Assembly: GCF_006210265.1 (NCBI RefSeq)
Contig: NZ_VCNC01000001.1
Location: forward strand, 878,843-942,842
Length of the DNA: 64,000 bases
From: Desulfovibrio sp. UCD-KL4C
GTDB lineage: Bacteria > Desulfobacterota > Desulfovibrionia > Desulfovibrionales > Desulfovibrionaceae
Reading direction: 5' to 3'
Both the position numbers and the translations under genes were made by a program. Shown here in pieces: positions 52,427-61,034 of this stretch. A model generated the notes under the pieces. That model was not told where the DNA came from and searched no databases. It saw nothing but the letters and a program-made list of their open reading frames with translations. The stretch's first letter is position 1; every line of letters starts with the position of its first letter.

Positions 52427-54205
52427 TCAGTTTAAATTGTTTCTGTGAATTTTACAGAATCTTGGTGATATAGGACGGTCAAGATTAATCGATTTAGAAC
52501 CTTCTAAAATTTCTAGAATGTTATCGATAAAAAAATTGACCAGATGCTTGTCCAGTTTTCCTTCTGCAGCTTCTTGTTTTAGAATCTGTAGAGCTCGGGT
52601 TTGAGGCTTTGCAGGTTTATAATGGCGTTCTTGAGTTATCGCATCATAAATATCTACGATTGCTAATATTTGGCTTTGAATGAGTATTTCATTACCTTTA
52701 ATTCCGGCTGGATACCCAGAACCGTCAAGTCGTTCATGGTGTTGACAAATAATAGTCAAGAGTTGCGCCAAATCTTCGTGAAATGGAATATGTTCTAGAA
52801 TTCTCTTACTTTCAGCAGGGTGACGTTCAATTTCACGTCTTTCTTCTGGAGTAAGGTTGCCTTTTTGAATAAGTAGACTTTTTTGTTCCTCAGGTTGCAG
52901 TAATTGAATATTTGCGCCATTAATGTTGAATTTAATTTCGCTGATATTATGGATAAAATCCAGATCATCCTGCTCAGGGCTGAGGGATATATTTATCTGT
53001 TTAACTCTGTTGTAGTCATCTTCCCATTCTTTGTGATGGTGTATACCGAAGAGTTTCATGCGCATGCCAATTATATCAAGTATCGAGTTGGGAAGGCGGT
53101 TTTTTTTAGTAAGCACATATTCTTTAATGCCTATTTTCCCGATGTCATGAAGAATTCCAGAATAAAAAATTTCGCGTAGTTGTTCATCTGTGAATTTCGT
53201 TTCATTAAAAAGGTTACCCTCTTGCGAAATAAGGCGTGCAAAAGAAATTGCTAGGTGAGCGACTCTTTCCGAATGACCTGCTGTGAACGGGTCTCGCGCA
53301 TCAATTGCTTCTGCCAGAGCTTTAAGGAGTGCATCCATAAGGACTCTGATAGATTCGAAATTATATGCGTTGCTTATAGAAATTCCTGCGACAGACGCCA
53401 GAGTGTAAACGTGTTTCAGATGGGCAGCGTTGAAAGCATTAGCATGCTTAGATGTCAGGACAAGCATACCTTCGCAAAGGTTAGGAGAAGGGATGGGCAT
53501 GATAAGTATAGATCTTATGTTGCCGCAAAGTTTATTTTCACAGCGATGGTCTTGTTCAGCATCGTTTAGTATTTCACCGTGCAGGCTTGTGATGATATCC
53601 GTAAAAAGTGAGCATCCTATCAATTCTTCGAAAATTTCTGCACTATCAGCACCGAAGCTGTCAAAAACAGTGAAGCCATCCTCTTCTGGTAGATATACTA
53701 CGCCCATTTCAGCAGGGATCTTAGAACTTTTACATTCCTTAATCAGAGCTTTAATAACATCTTTAAGCTTTGGGGAGTTGTTAAGTTCAACTATAGATCT
53801 GTGTAATATGGATAGTTCTCGATACTTAGAAAGGGTCTCCTCTCCAATAAGGCGTCTTGCCTTTTCCGATTCAATGTGAGCTGATATGGAATATGAGGTA
53901 AATTCAAGAACTGCTTTGATCTGATTAATTTCTTTTTCAGATAATTCAGAGAAATTTTGAAGTGAAACACCTATGCGTAGATTTTCATTTGCATCGTTAA
54001 CGACTGTAGTGAAGATTGTTTTTTCAAAAGGGTAAATCGATGGGTCCGCACAAAAAACCGGAGTGTCGTCAATATAAGCGCATAATAGTGAATTTTTAGG
54101 GAGTAGTGCTGCCGCTTTTTCAAAAAAAACTTTCAGCTTTTTTGGCCTGATAAATCGCTTTAATCGTATTTTCGGTTTGATGCTGGTATTCATGGCGTTG
54201 ATCAT
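52427..54205 (-). CDS. GAF-HD-GYP c-di-GMP phosphodiesterase with a long insert
   Basis: The 592 residues include a GAF-like region (about 110-270, LYTLASVAGISISN) and an HD-GYP domain: AGHSERVAHLAISFARL, FYSGILHDIGKIGI (HD), HPAESKRIL, ICQHHERLDGSGYPAG (HH and GYP) and AIVDIYDAITQ. HD-GYP enzymes hydrolyse cyclic di-GMP. Between HDIGKIGI and the next His there are about 75 extra residues (with HHHKEW), not seen in the common forms. The start overlaps the receiver gene stop by four bases (ATGA). It shares that operon, and is probably controlled by it. Confidence 0.88.
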   Translation of the reverse strand: MINAMNTSIKPKIRLKRFIRPKKLKVFFEKAAALLPKNSLLCAYIDDTPVFCADPSIYPFEKTIFTTVVNDANENLRIGVSLQNFSELSEKEINQIKAVLEFTSYSISAHIESEKARRLIGEETLSKYRELSILHRSIVELNNSPKLKDVIKALIKECKSSKIPAEMGVVYLPEEDGFTVFDSFGADSAEIFEELIGCSLFTDIITSLHGEILNDAEQDHRCENKLCGNIRSILIMPIPSPNLCEGMLVLTSKHANAFNAAHLKHVYTLASVAGISISNAYNFESIRVLMDALLKALAEAIDARDPFTAGHSERVAHLAISFARLISQEGNLFNETKFTDEQLREIFYSGILHDIGKIGIKEYVLTKKNRLPNSILDIIGMRMKLFGIHHHKEWEDDYNRVKQINISLSPEQDDLDFIHNISEIKFNINGANIQLLQPEEQKSLLIQKGNLTPEERREIERHPAESKRILEHIPFHEDLAQLLTIICQHHERLDGSGYPAGIKGNEILIQSQILAIVDIYDAITQERHYKPAKPQTRALQILKQEAAEGKLDKHLVNFFIDNILEILEGSKSINLDRPISPRFCKIHRNNLN

Positions 54206-54588
54206 TGATCAAGTTTTAGTATTTCTTTTGCAACTGCTATGATCTCATCTGGATCGAATGGTTTGGTCATGTATCTTTCTGCTCCGAGATTCAAGCCATG
54301 CTTTCTGTCGACTTCTTGCCCTTTTGCCGTTAAAAGTATTATCTTAACTGAGGATAAGTCAGGGTCTTTGCAAACTTCTTGACATACTTCATAGCCGTTG
54401 ATGTATGGCATCATTATGTCCAGTAATACTAAATCCGGACGCTCGGAGCGAATTAGGTCGAGTCCTTCTTCACCGTTTTCAGCTGTTAGAAGTTCAATGT
54501 CGTAATCATCTTCCAGTTCTTCTAGCGTTTGTTCTAAAAGCATTCTGATGTGAACTTCATCATCCACAACTAGAATTTTTCCAGCCAT
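54202..54588 (-). CDS. Single-domain response regulator (PleD/DivK-like receiver)
   Basis: The 128-residue receiver has KILVVDDEVH, LVLLDIMMPYINGYEV, ILLTAKGQEVD and MTKPFDPDE with the conserved Lys. No output domain. The start at 54588 is set by AAGGAG; the longer frame adds a non-matching N-terminus. It overlaps the HD-GYP gene by four bases, a design in which the receiver may gate the phosphodiesterase in trans. It could accept phosphate from the downstream hybrid kinase through the HPt protein; this is inferred. Confidence 0.9.
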   Translation of the reverse strand: MAGKILVVDDEVHIRMLLEQTLEELEDDYDIELLTAENGEEGLDLIRSERPDLVLLDIMMPYINGYEVCQEVCKDPDLSSVKIILLTAKGQEVDRKHGLNLGAERYMTKPFDPDEIIAVAKEILKLDQ

Positions 54589-54805
54589 AAGTTCTCCTTT
54601 TGTTGTCTTATTAATCTTATGTTTACATATTGTAATCCTCATCGGCAAGAGGTAGTTCTGCTAAAGTTTAAATTATTGTTTTTTTGCTGCAATATAAGTA
54701 ATTACAATGCATTAGTTAAAAAATGGTATGGTTTAGCTAACATGCCGTATTGTTGATAAATTGAAAATATAACAACGTTTTTAATAATTAAGCTGAGAAT
54801 GTAGT

Positions 54806-55879
54806 ATGATGCAAAGTAAAGTTGATTCCAGATTTCTTGAATCTGTTAAAACCTCATTTTTTATTTTTCCAGATATTCCTGAGCCTGTAAAAATATTTTT
54901 GTGGCTAATCGCTTTAGGGACTTCAATTGCTATATTCGTTGTGCTTTGGCGGAAGTATAAACCGCTGTCCTCTATTAAAGAGTTTTATAAATCTTTACCT
55001 CCGCTTCACATGCAGTCTGTTAAATTAATGAAAGGTGGAAAAGTTGTCAGTGCCGAAGGCAAAAGTCCAAGTGTTAAAGGTAATGGAAAAATTTCTAATG
55101 ATAAAAATGTTTTGGACTGGCTTGTAAAAACCACACAGACGCTTGATGTGTCTATAGATAGATCCGGTCAGAGAACACTTGCAGCAGTTGTAAACGTTAT
55201 TGATATTCAAGGACTGGATATTACCGTAAAAATTAAAGATATTGTGACTGATTCTTTGTTGACTTCCGGAGTAACTGTAAAGTGTATTTTTGCAGAGTTG
55301 AAAAAGGACAAGAAGAAAATTAATGCATTTGTCGCTATTGTTAAAGATATATCAGTAGTCGGTGAAGCTGTTCTTACCCGTACATCTGCATTCGGGTTTA
55401 TACGTCGCAGGGCTTTTTCCAGAAGAAAAGTTGCAGATCAGCGTTATATAAAAATTAAAATCTGGCGTCTTGAGGATGATGATTTTGATGCAGAATTTCT
55501 TTTGGATAATATGGAACCTGAAATTATTATTGATAATCGGATGAAAGTTGAGGTCTCGTCAAAGATTCCGCAGGTTTTAGATATATCGAAAGGCGGAATT
55601 GCTTTTTTAGGTTCAGTGCGTGATGGCGGGGATATGTTATCACGCAATGATAAGGTCTTATTATGCATGCTTATTTATCAACCTTCTAGAAAGACTTTTG
55701 ATCCTCATCTTATCTATTGTGAAGTTCGCGCTGCAAAAGCAGCCGGACAGGGAATGCTTCGTCTTAGTTTTCAATTTTTGCGCAGTGTTAAGATTCCTCC
55801 ACGTAAACGTAGTACTTTGTTTAAGGGGCAGGCTGTTATGGCTATGAATCTCGCTCAAACAAAGAAAGGAAAGCAGTAA
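54806..55879 (+). CDS. Membrane-anchored PilZ-like c-di-GMP receptor
   Basis: The 357 residues show one transmembrane segment (about 28-47), a middle beta-rich domain (YcgR-N-like, about 75-200), then a PilZ domain. The PilZ domain has the arginine motif RRRAFSRRKV (binds c-di-GMP) and DISKGGIAF (DxSxxG). The N-terminus faces the cytoplasm or periplasm depending on topology. It opens the operon that continues with a binding protein and kinase (1-base overlap of TAATG), and lies across a ~217-base divergent promoter region from the HD-GYP operon. Together they suggest c-di-GMP control of motility or adhesion. Confidence 0.82.
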   Translation: MMQSKVDSRFLESVKTSFFIFPDIPEPVKIFLWLIALGTSIAIFVVLWRKYKPLSSIKEFYKSLPPLHMQSVKLMKGGKVVSAEGKSPSVKGNGKISNDKNVLDWLVKTTQTLDVSIDRSGQRTLAAVVNVIDIQGLDITVKIKDIVTDSLLTSGVTVKCIFAELKKDKKKINAFVAIVKDISVVGEAVLTRTSAFGFIRRRAFSRRKVADQRYIKIKIWRLEDDDFDAEFLLDNMEPEIIIDNRMKVEVSSKIPQVLDISKGGIAFLGSVRDGGDMLSRNDKVLLCMLIYQPSRKTFDPHLIYCEVRAAKAAGQGMLRLSFQFLRSVKIPPRKRSTLFKGQAVMAMNLAQTKKGKQ

Positions 55880-57081
55880 TGAAGCGTATTTTCTTATTAG
55901 TATTGTTACTGCTCTTTGCTTGCGACAGAAGTGTTTATGTAAAAGTGCATGAAGACAAAAATCCTGGTGTTTTCCCTGATAAAGTTATCTTAGGTTCATC
56001 ACTGGCGCTTGAAGGACATGCCAGTTATCTTGGCACACAAACTTTGCATGGGGCGCTTGCCTATATTAATAGCGTTAATTCAGAAGGTGGAGTCTACGGC
56101 AGGAAGCTTCAGCTTATTTCGTACGATGATTCGTATGATCCTCCTAAGTGTCTTATAAATACTCAGCAGTTAATTATTAAGGATAAGGTTTTTGCTTTGT
56201 TCGGGTATGTAGGGACTCCTACAACTGTTAAAGTTTTACCATTGATAGCCAGTGCCCATATCCCGTTGCTTGGGATGTTTACTGGTGCAAATGCTTTACG
56301 AAAACCATTTAACCGATATGTTATTAATATCCGCCCTTCATATTATCAGGAAACAAAAGAAGCGGTTAGTCATATGGTTCGTGACTTGGGGCTGACTAAA
56401 ATAGCTGTTTTTTATCAATATGATGAATTCGGTTTTGACGGTCTTACAGGGACAGAGCTTGCATTGAAAGATTTGGGGCTTGAACCTGTAGCACGAGGGT
56501 CGTACACTCGAGGCTCTCTTGATGTAAGCGATGGTGTTGCTCGCATTAAGAATTCCGGGGCAGAGGCTGTTTTTCTTATCGGTACAACTGATCCATGCAT
56601 AAAATTTATTACTGAACTGAGGAAGAGCGGACTCCATCCTGTATATTATACAGTTTCTTTTATGGGGGCCAGAGAGTTTGCACGCAATCTTGGAAATGAT
56701 AACAAAGTTACTCTGCTTATGTCACAGGTGGTTCCACCGTTTACTTCTGTAGCTGATCCTATGCAGTCTGATGCTGCTGACTATGTTGCGGCATTTGAAA
56801 AATCGTATCCTGATGAGATTCCGACTCTAGTCGGACTTGAGGGCTTTTTTAATGCAAGAGTCCTTGTTGAAGGTTTACGACGCGCAGGGCCTGACCTGAC
56901 TCGGGAAAAATTTATTAAGGCCATTGAATCAATGAACGAATTTGAGATTGATCCCGGGGTTACGATTTCATTTGGCAGTAGTGATCATCAGGGAATGGAT
57001 AAGATTTATTTTACCCGTTTTCATAATGGGCAGTTTATAGCCATGGATAATTGGGCTGAACTTCGTCGGAGTCTTGACTGA
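55879..57081 (+). CDS. Lipoprotein-type periplasmic binding protein (Peripla_BP_6), kinase partner
   Basis: The 400 residues begin with a lipoprotein-type signal (LLVLLLLFACDRS, Cys near residue 15). The LivJ-like fold follows: VILGSSLALEGHASYLG, YINSVNSEGGVYGRKL, LFGYVGTPTTVKVLP, FYQYDEFGFDGLTG, and GFFNARVLVEGL. Start and stop overlap the PilZ gene and the next kinase gene by one base each, so the three are tightly coupled. No transporter genes are near. It resembles the binding protein at 51075 and probably reads a similar class of ligand. Confidence 0.87.
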   Translation: MKRIFLLVLLLLFACDRSVYVKVHEDKNPGVFPDKVILGSSLALEGHASYLGTQTLHGALAYINSVNSEGGVYGRKLQLISYDDSYDPPKCLINTQQLIIKDKVFALFGYVGTPTTVKVLPLIASAHIPLLGMFTGANALRKPFNRYVINIRPSYYQETKEAVSHMVRDLGLTKIAVFYQYDEFGFDGLTGTELALKDLGLEPVARGSYTRGSLDVSDGVARIKNSGAEAVFLIGTTDPCIKFITELRKSGLHPVYYTVSFMGAREFARNLGNDNKVTLLMSQVVPPFTSVADPMQSDAADYVAAFEKSYPDEIPTLVGLEGFFNARVLVEGLRRAGPDLTREKFIKAIESMNEFEIDPGVTISFGSSDHQGMDKIYFTRFHNGQFIAMDNWAELRRSLD

Positions 57082-59084
57082 TGGAAAGCTTTTCCAACTT
57101 AAGTCTGAAAAATAAATTTTTCTTTTCCACTTTGGGCGTGATTTTAATGCTCAGCGCCGTGATTGCTCTTCTGGCAAGAGGTATTCTTGTGTCGTCGCTG
57201 ACTACAGAACTTGAAATGCGCGGTGTTGCTATTGCCCATTCAATTGCTGAGCGTGGAGCCGGATTTATTCTTGATAAAAAATATCCGCAGTTACTTAGTT
57301 TAGTCTTTGACGAAGCTACTCTCGGGGAACGTAAGGAGTTGATAACTTATATTTTTGTGCTCGGTAAAGATGGAAACGTCCTATGCCATACCTTAACAAC
57401 TCCTTTTCCTGCAAAATTAGCCGAGGCAAACATTGTCACGGAGCATGAATCAAAGTCTGTCCGTTTAATAGATTTCGGCAAAAGTTCGGCTTATGATATA
57501 GCTGTTCCGATCAAAGAAGGTTTGTATCGTGTCGGGACTGTGCATGTCGGGCTTAGTAAAGTTCATATTGATGAACTTGTTTCGACTTTACGTATAACTT
57601 TTTTAGGTTTTATTTCCGGTGTTGTTATCATCATTTTCATAATCAGTCATATGCTTGCTAAGTATATTGCCAGCCCTGTTGCAAAGCTTACACGTGTTTC
57701 AGATGAGCTCTCACGCGGAAATTTTGATATCGGCCTTGATATGCTCTCAAGCGGCAACGGCTGGGATGCTTCTCAGTGTCCTGTATATCAGAATACGGAT
57801 TTTCCTTGCTGGCATTTTGATCAGGCTTTGTTTGTAAACTCTAATGATCCTGATAATAAACATAATTTGCAACACTGTAAAAATTGTCATTTTTACATAA
57901 AGCGCCAAGGTGATGAAGTCGTTCAGCTTGCGGATAGTTTTAAGAATATGGTCTGGTCGATTAAATTGTATCGGCGACGTCTGCGGGAATCGGAAGAGAA
58001 ATATAAATCCATGTTTGACAGCGGGCCTGACCCGATCCTAGTTGTTTCCTGCTCTGATTTTACAATCTTGGATACAAACCCAAGAGTCAGTGAACTGTAT
58101 GGTTATTTGAAAGAAGAACTTATTGGCGAAGAATTTTTACGTCTCGGTCCTGAATCAAACCTTGAATGCATTAAAGCTTTTGAAGAGTATGGCGGACCTG
58201 CCGGATGTATTTATTATCCCAAAATACTTCATTTAAAAAAGAACGGTAATCCTGTTTATGTGAATATGCATGCATGTCCTATTTCGTATAAAAGCAGTCC
58301 CTCCATGATTGTTGCAATTACGGATATTACCGAGATTATCGAAAAGGATGCACAGCTGGTACAGGCTGCTAAGATGAAATCATTAGGTGAGATGTCGGCC
58401 GGGATGGCTCATGAAGTCAACCAGCCGCTTAATGCTATTAAAATGGGTAGTGAATTTCTGGCACTTATGGCTGAACTGGGGCGCGACATTCCAGCTACTC
58501 AGCTTAGTGAGGTTGCGAGAGAAGTCAGTACACAGGTTGATAGAGCTGCGGAAATTATAAATGCACTTAGAGCTTTCGGGCGTAAGGCGGATTTTAAAAC
58601 AGATAAATTGGATATAAATAATCCGTTGCGTAGTGTTCTTACTCTGGTGACTAGACAGTTTGAATTGCAAAATATTATTTTTAAAGTTGATTTAGCAAGT
58701 AATTTACCTTTGATTATTGCTCAGGATAATAGATTGCAGCAGGTTTTTTTTAACCTTATCAATAATGGTCGCGACGCTATTTCTGAGAAACGTGACAGCC
58801 TTGATACAAAATGTGAAGAATATATTAAAATTAAAACTTATAAAAAAAATTCAGAAGTTTGTCTTAGAATTTCAGATACAGGAGTCGGTATAACCGAAGA
58901 GGTAAAGAATAAAATTTTTGAACCTTTTTTTAGTACCAAAGAAGTAGGATATGGAATGGGTTTGGGGCTGGCCATTACATATGGCATAGTGCGTGATTAT
59001 AAGGGCAGAATTGATATTGAAAGTGAGGCTGATAAAGGGGCAACTTTTATAATTTCTTTTCCTGTTGCCGGTGATGAAGATTAA
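57081..59084 (+). CDS. Membrane sensor histidine kinase with CW/CxxC cysteine motif in the HAMP region
   Basis: The 667 residues show TM1 (about 13-37), a periplasmic domain, TM2 (about 173-193), a HAMP start (IASPVAKLTRVSDELSRGNFD), then an insert with four cysteines (C233, C243-Trp, C266, C269). PAS (SGPDPILVVSCSDFTILDTNP), an H box (SLGEMSAGMAHEVNQPLNAIK), an N box (NLINNGRDAI) and G boxes (DTGVGITEEV, GMGLGLAITYGI) follow. The cysteine pattern CPxY...CW...CxxC...Y is known from Deltaproteobacterial sensors and is thought to bind a metal or redox center. It overlaps the upstream binding-protein gene by one base. The receiver-STAS gene follows after 34 bases. Confidence 0.88.
   Translation: MESFSNLSLKNKFFFSTLGVILMLSAVIALLARGILVSSLTTELEMRGVAIAHSIAERGAGFILDKKYPQLLSLVFDEATLGERKELITYIFVLGKDGNVLCHTLTTPFPAKLAEANIVTEHESKSVRLIDFGKSSAYDIAVPIKEGLYRVGTVHVGLSKVHIDELVSTLRITFLGFISGVVIIIFIISHMLAKYIASPVAKLTRVSDELSRGNFDIGLDMLSSGNGWDASQCPVYQNTDFPCWHFDQALFVNSNDPDNKHNLQHCKNCHFYIKRQGDEVVQLADSFKNMVWSIKLYRRRLRESEEKYKSMFDSGPDPILVVSCSDFTILDTNPRVSELYGYLKEELIGEEFLRLGPESNLECIKAFEEYGGPAGCIYYPKILHLKKNGNPVYVNMHACPISYKSSPSMIVAITDITEIIEKDAQLVQAAKMKSLGEMSAGMAHEVNQPLNAIKMGSEFLALMAELGRDIPATQLSEVAREVSTQVDRAAEIINALRAFGRKADFKTDKLDINNPLRSVLTLVTRQFELQNIIFKVDLASNLPLIIAQDNRLQQVFFNLINNGRDAISEKRDSLDTKCEEYIKIKTYKKNSEVCLRISDTGVGITEEVKNKIFEPFFSTKEVGYGMGLGLAITYGIVRDYKGRIDIESEADKGATFIISFPVAGDED
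57777..57896 (+). other. Cysteine motif within kinase (CPxY, CW, CxxC)
   Basis: The stretch codes for CPVYQNTDFPCWH and, after ~20 residues, HCKNCHFY. Four cysteines in C-x9-CW-x21-C-x2-C spacing sit at the HAMP-PAS boundary, on the cytoplasmic side, a place suited to redox or metal control of the kinase. Confidence 0.75.
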
Positions 59085-59118
59085 GACACAGTGAACTCGG
59101 TTTTTAGCAGGAGGTAGT

Positions 59119-59832
59119 GTGAGTAAGATTTTGGTGATTGATGACGAAAAAGCAACTTTAAGTATGTTTAAGATGTTGCTTTCAGTCTATGGTCATGAGG
59201 TTTTGATTGCTGAAAACGGTGAAGTAGGAATAGAGTTGTTTGCTGCTGAAAACCCTGACTTAGTAATGACTGACATCAAAATGTCCGGCATGGATGGTTT
59301 GCAGGTTCTGGGTAAAATTAAAGCTATGTCTCCTGAAGCTGAGGTGATTGTTATAACTGGTCACGGAGACATGGAGCTCGCAATTAAGGCGTTGAACCTC
59401 GATGCAACTGATTTTTTAAACAAGCCTGTGAAGCGTGAAGACCTTGAAAAGGCTCTGAAGCTTTCGGAAGAAAGGCGGGCTTTTGTTCTTAGTAAAAGAG
59501 ATGAAGTTAAACTCACGTTTGAAGGTGATGTTACTGTTATAAGTGTAATGGGGAGTCTTACTTCAAAGTCAGATGGACTTATAAATGATATCTTTGCAGA
59601 AGCCATAAATAGTGATTGTAAAGAAATTCTAATGATATTTCAGGAAAAGTCTTCAATTAACGGAGGCGGCATGGATTCTTTAATTAAAGGAATTGAGAAA
59701 GCTTACTCTCATAATTGCAAACTTTATATTGCCGGGCTGTCGGATAATTTTCAATCTGTCTTTCACTCAATGGGTATAAGCACCATGGCCTCTATGTATG
59801 AGACAGAGGCTGATGCGCGGGCTGATATTTGA
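59119..59832 (+). CDS. Response regulator with receiver and C-terminal STAS-like domain
   Basis: The 237 residues have a receiver (KILVIDDEKATLS, LVMTDIKMSGMDG, VIVITGHGDMELAIKAL, ATDFLNKPV) of the NtrC/DctD-like kind in its GHGD region. A ~100-residue STAS-like domain (VTVISVMGSLTSKSDGLIND, CKEILMIF, SSINGGGMDSLIKG) follows. The usual phosphorylatable Ser of anti-sigma antagonists may be one of the SS in the EKSSINGGG loop. GGAGG precedes the GTG start. It follows the cysteine-motif kinase by 34 bases and is its likely partner. The output would be by protein binding, not DNA binding. Confidence 0.85.
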   Translation: MSKILVIDDEKATLSMFKMLLSVYGHEVLIAENGEVGIELFAAENPDLVMTDIKMSGMDGLQVLGKIKAMSPEAEVIVITGHGDMELAIKALNLDATDFLNKPVKREDLEKALKLSEERRAFVLSKRDEVKLTFEGDVTVISVMGSLTSKSDGLINDIFAEAINSDCKEILMIFQEKSSINGGGMDSLIKGIEKAYSHNCKLYIAGLSDNFQSVFHSMGISTMASMYETEADARADI

Positions 59833-59853
59833 TACACAAGTTTCATAAGAGAT

Positions 59854-59892
59854 AAAAATCCCGTACGGTAGAACCGTGCGGGATTTTTTTTG
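59854..59892 (+). terminator. Bidirectional terminator between receiver-STAS and mltG genes
   Basis: The stem AAAATCCCGTACGG / CCGTGCGGGATTTT (one mismatch) with a TAGAA loop is followed by TTTT on the plus strand and by TTTTATC on the minus strand. Confidence 0.9.
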
Positions 59893-59906
59893 TAATCATT
59901 TTAAAC

Positions 59907-61034
59907 TTATTTAGTATTATACGATCTGTAAGTTTTTCTGTTTCGGTGAAGCTGAAACTTTCTGACAGCCTTGTTATGCTCATTTAAATTTTTACTGAAA
60001 TAGTGAGATCCGTCACCTTTTGCTACAAAATATAGAAAATTATTTTTCTCCGGATTTATAGCTGCTTTCAGTGATTCAAGCCCAGGTGAGCATATAGGAC
60101 CAGGTGGGAGTCCCCGGTGTTGGTATGTGTTGTAAGGGTTGTTCTTGTCGGTAATATGTTTTTTCCGGATATTACCGTCAAATGTTTCGCCTAGCCCGTA
60201 AATTATAGTAGGGTCAGTTTGCAATAGATAGCCGCGTTTAAGCCTATTGGCGAAGACTCCTGCAATTCGTCTGCGTTCAGAAGCAACGCCGGTTTCTTTT
60301 TCTACCAGCGAGGCTAGTATGACAGTTCTATGAATCTGTTCAGGTGATGGGAGTGTTCCGTTCCAAGCTTTTGTTGCCGCAGTACGGAATTCTTTAAGCA
60401 TTGTTTCAACAAGTGTTACGCCGGAATCTTTTTTCGGATTGGTCATTAGGTACGTTTCAGGGAATAGATATCCTTCTGCGTTATCAGCCGGGATAGAATA
60501 TTTAGCTAATAGCTCATGGTTGAAAACTGCATCTTTGAATTCAGCATATGTGGTCAGTTTGGATTTATCGGCTGATTCGGCAGTATTCCACCATGAAAGT
60601 CCTTCAGGAACTGAAAATTTATGTAAAATACCGGATGTGGTAGTCAGAGTTTTTAAAACCTGCGGCGCAGTCATGTTGGTACAAAGATTAAATTCTCCGG
60701 CTCTAAGCTTATTTTCCTGACCTTCCGCCTGCGCCAGTTTACGAAATCTTTTGGAGTCTAAAACAAGTCCTTTTTCAGCCAGACTAGCTGAAATTGTCCA
60801 GAGTGTTTGCCCTGGAGTGACTGTAAACAAAATTTCTCTTCCTTCACTTTCAGGAGGAATATTGAGAAATTCCCATGAATTGTAAATGAACCACGAACCT
60901 GCAATCATCAACCCCATGCAGGCTATAGCCAGCGAAGGAAGTATAAATCGCAGAACTAAGCCCTTGCCCGCCACGTTTCCAGAATTATTTTTGCGGCCTG
61001 GCTGTCCAGATTTTTCTTTCCTTTTCTGTTCCAA
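59907..61034 (-). CDS. mltG: Endolytic murein transglycosylase MltG
   Basis: MltG cuts nascent glycan strands and ends their extension. The 375 residues have a short basic cytoplasmic N-terminus, one TM segment (about 28-51, SLAIACMGLMIAGSWFIY), a LysM-like subdomain (VTPGQTLWTISASL) and the YceG catalytic region: LASLVEKETG with the catalytic Glu, FANRLKRGYLLQTDPTIIYGLG, and YNTYQHRGLPPGPICSPG. The start is TTG at 61034, supported by AGGAGG 7-8 bases upstream; it overlaps the ruvX gene by 79 bases. There is no in-frame ATG before the membrane segment, so the TTG is the best choice. Confidence 0.93.
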   Translation of the reverse strand: MEQKRKEKSGQPGRKNNSGNVAGKGLVLRFILPSLAIACMGLMIAGSWFIYNSWEFLNIPPESEGREILFTVTPGQTLWTISASLAEKGLVLDSKRFRKLAQAEGQENKLRAGEFNLCTNMTAPQVLKTLTTTSGILHKFSVPEGLSWWNTAESADKSKLTTYAEFKDAVFNHELLAKYSIPADNAEGYLFPETYLMTNPKKDSGVTLVETMLKEFRTAATKAWNGTLPSPEQIHRTVILASLVEKETGVASERRRIAGVFANRLKRGYLLQTDPTIIYGLGETFDGNIRKKHITDKNNPYNTYQHRGLPPGPICSPGLESLKAAINPEKNNFLYFVAKGDGSHYFSKNLNEHNKAVRKFQLHRNRKTYRSYNTK

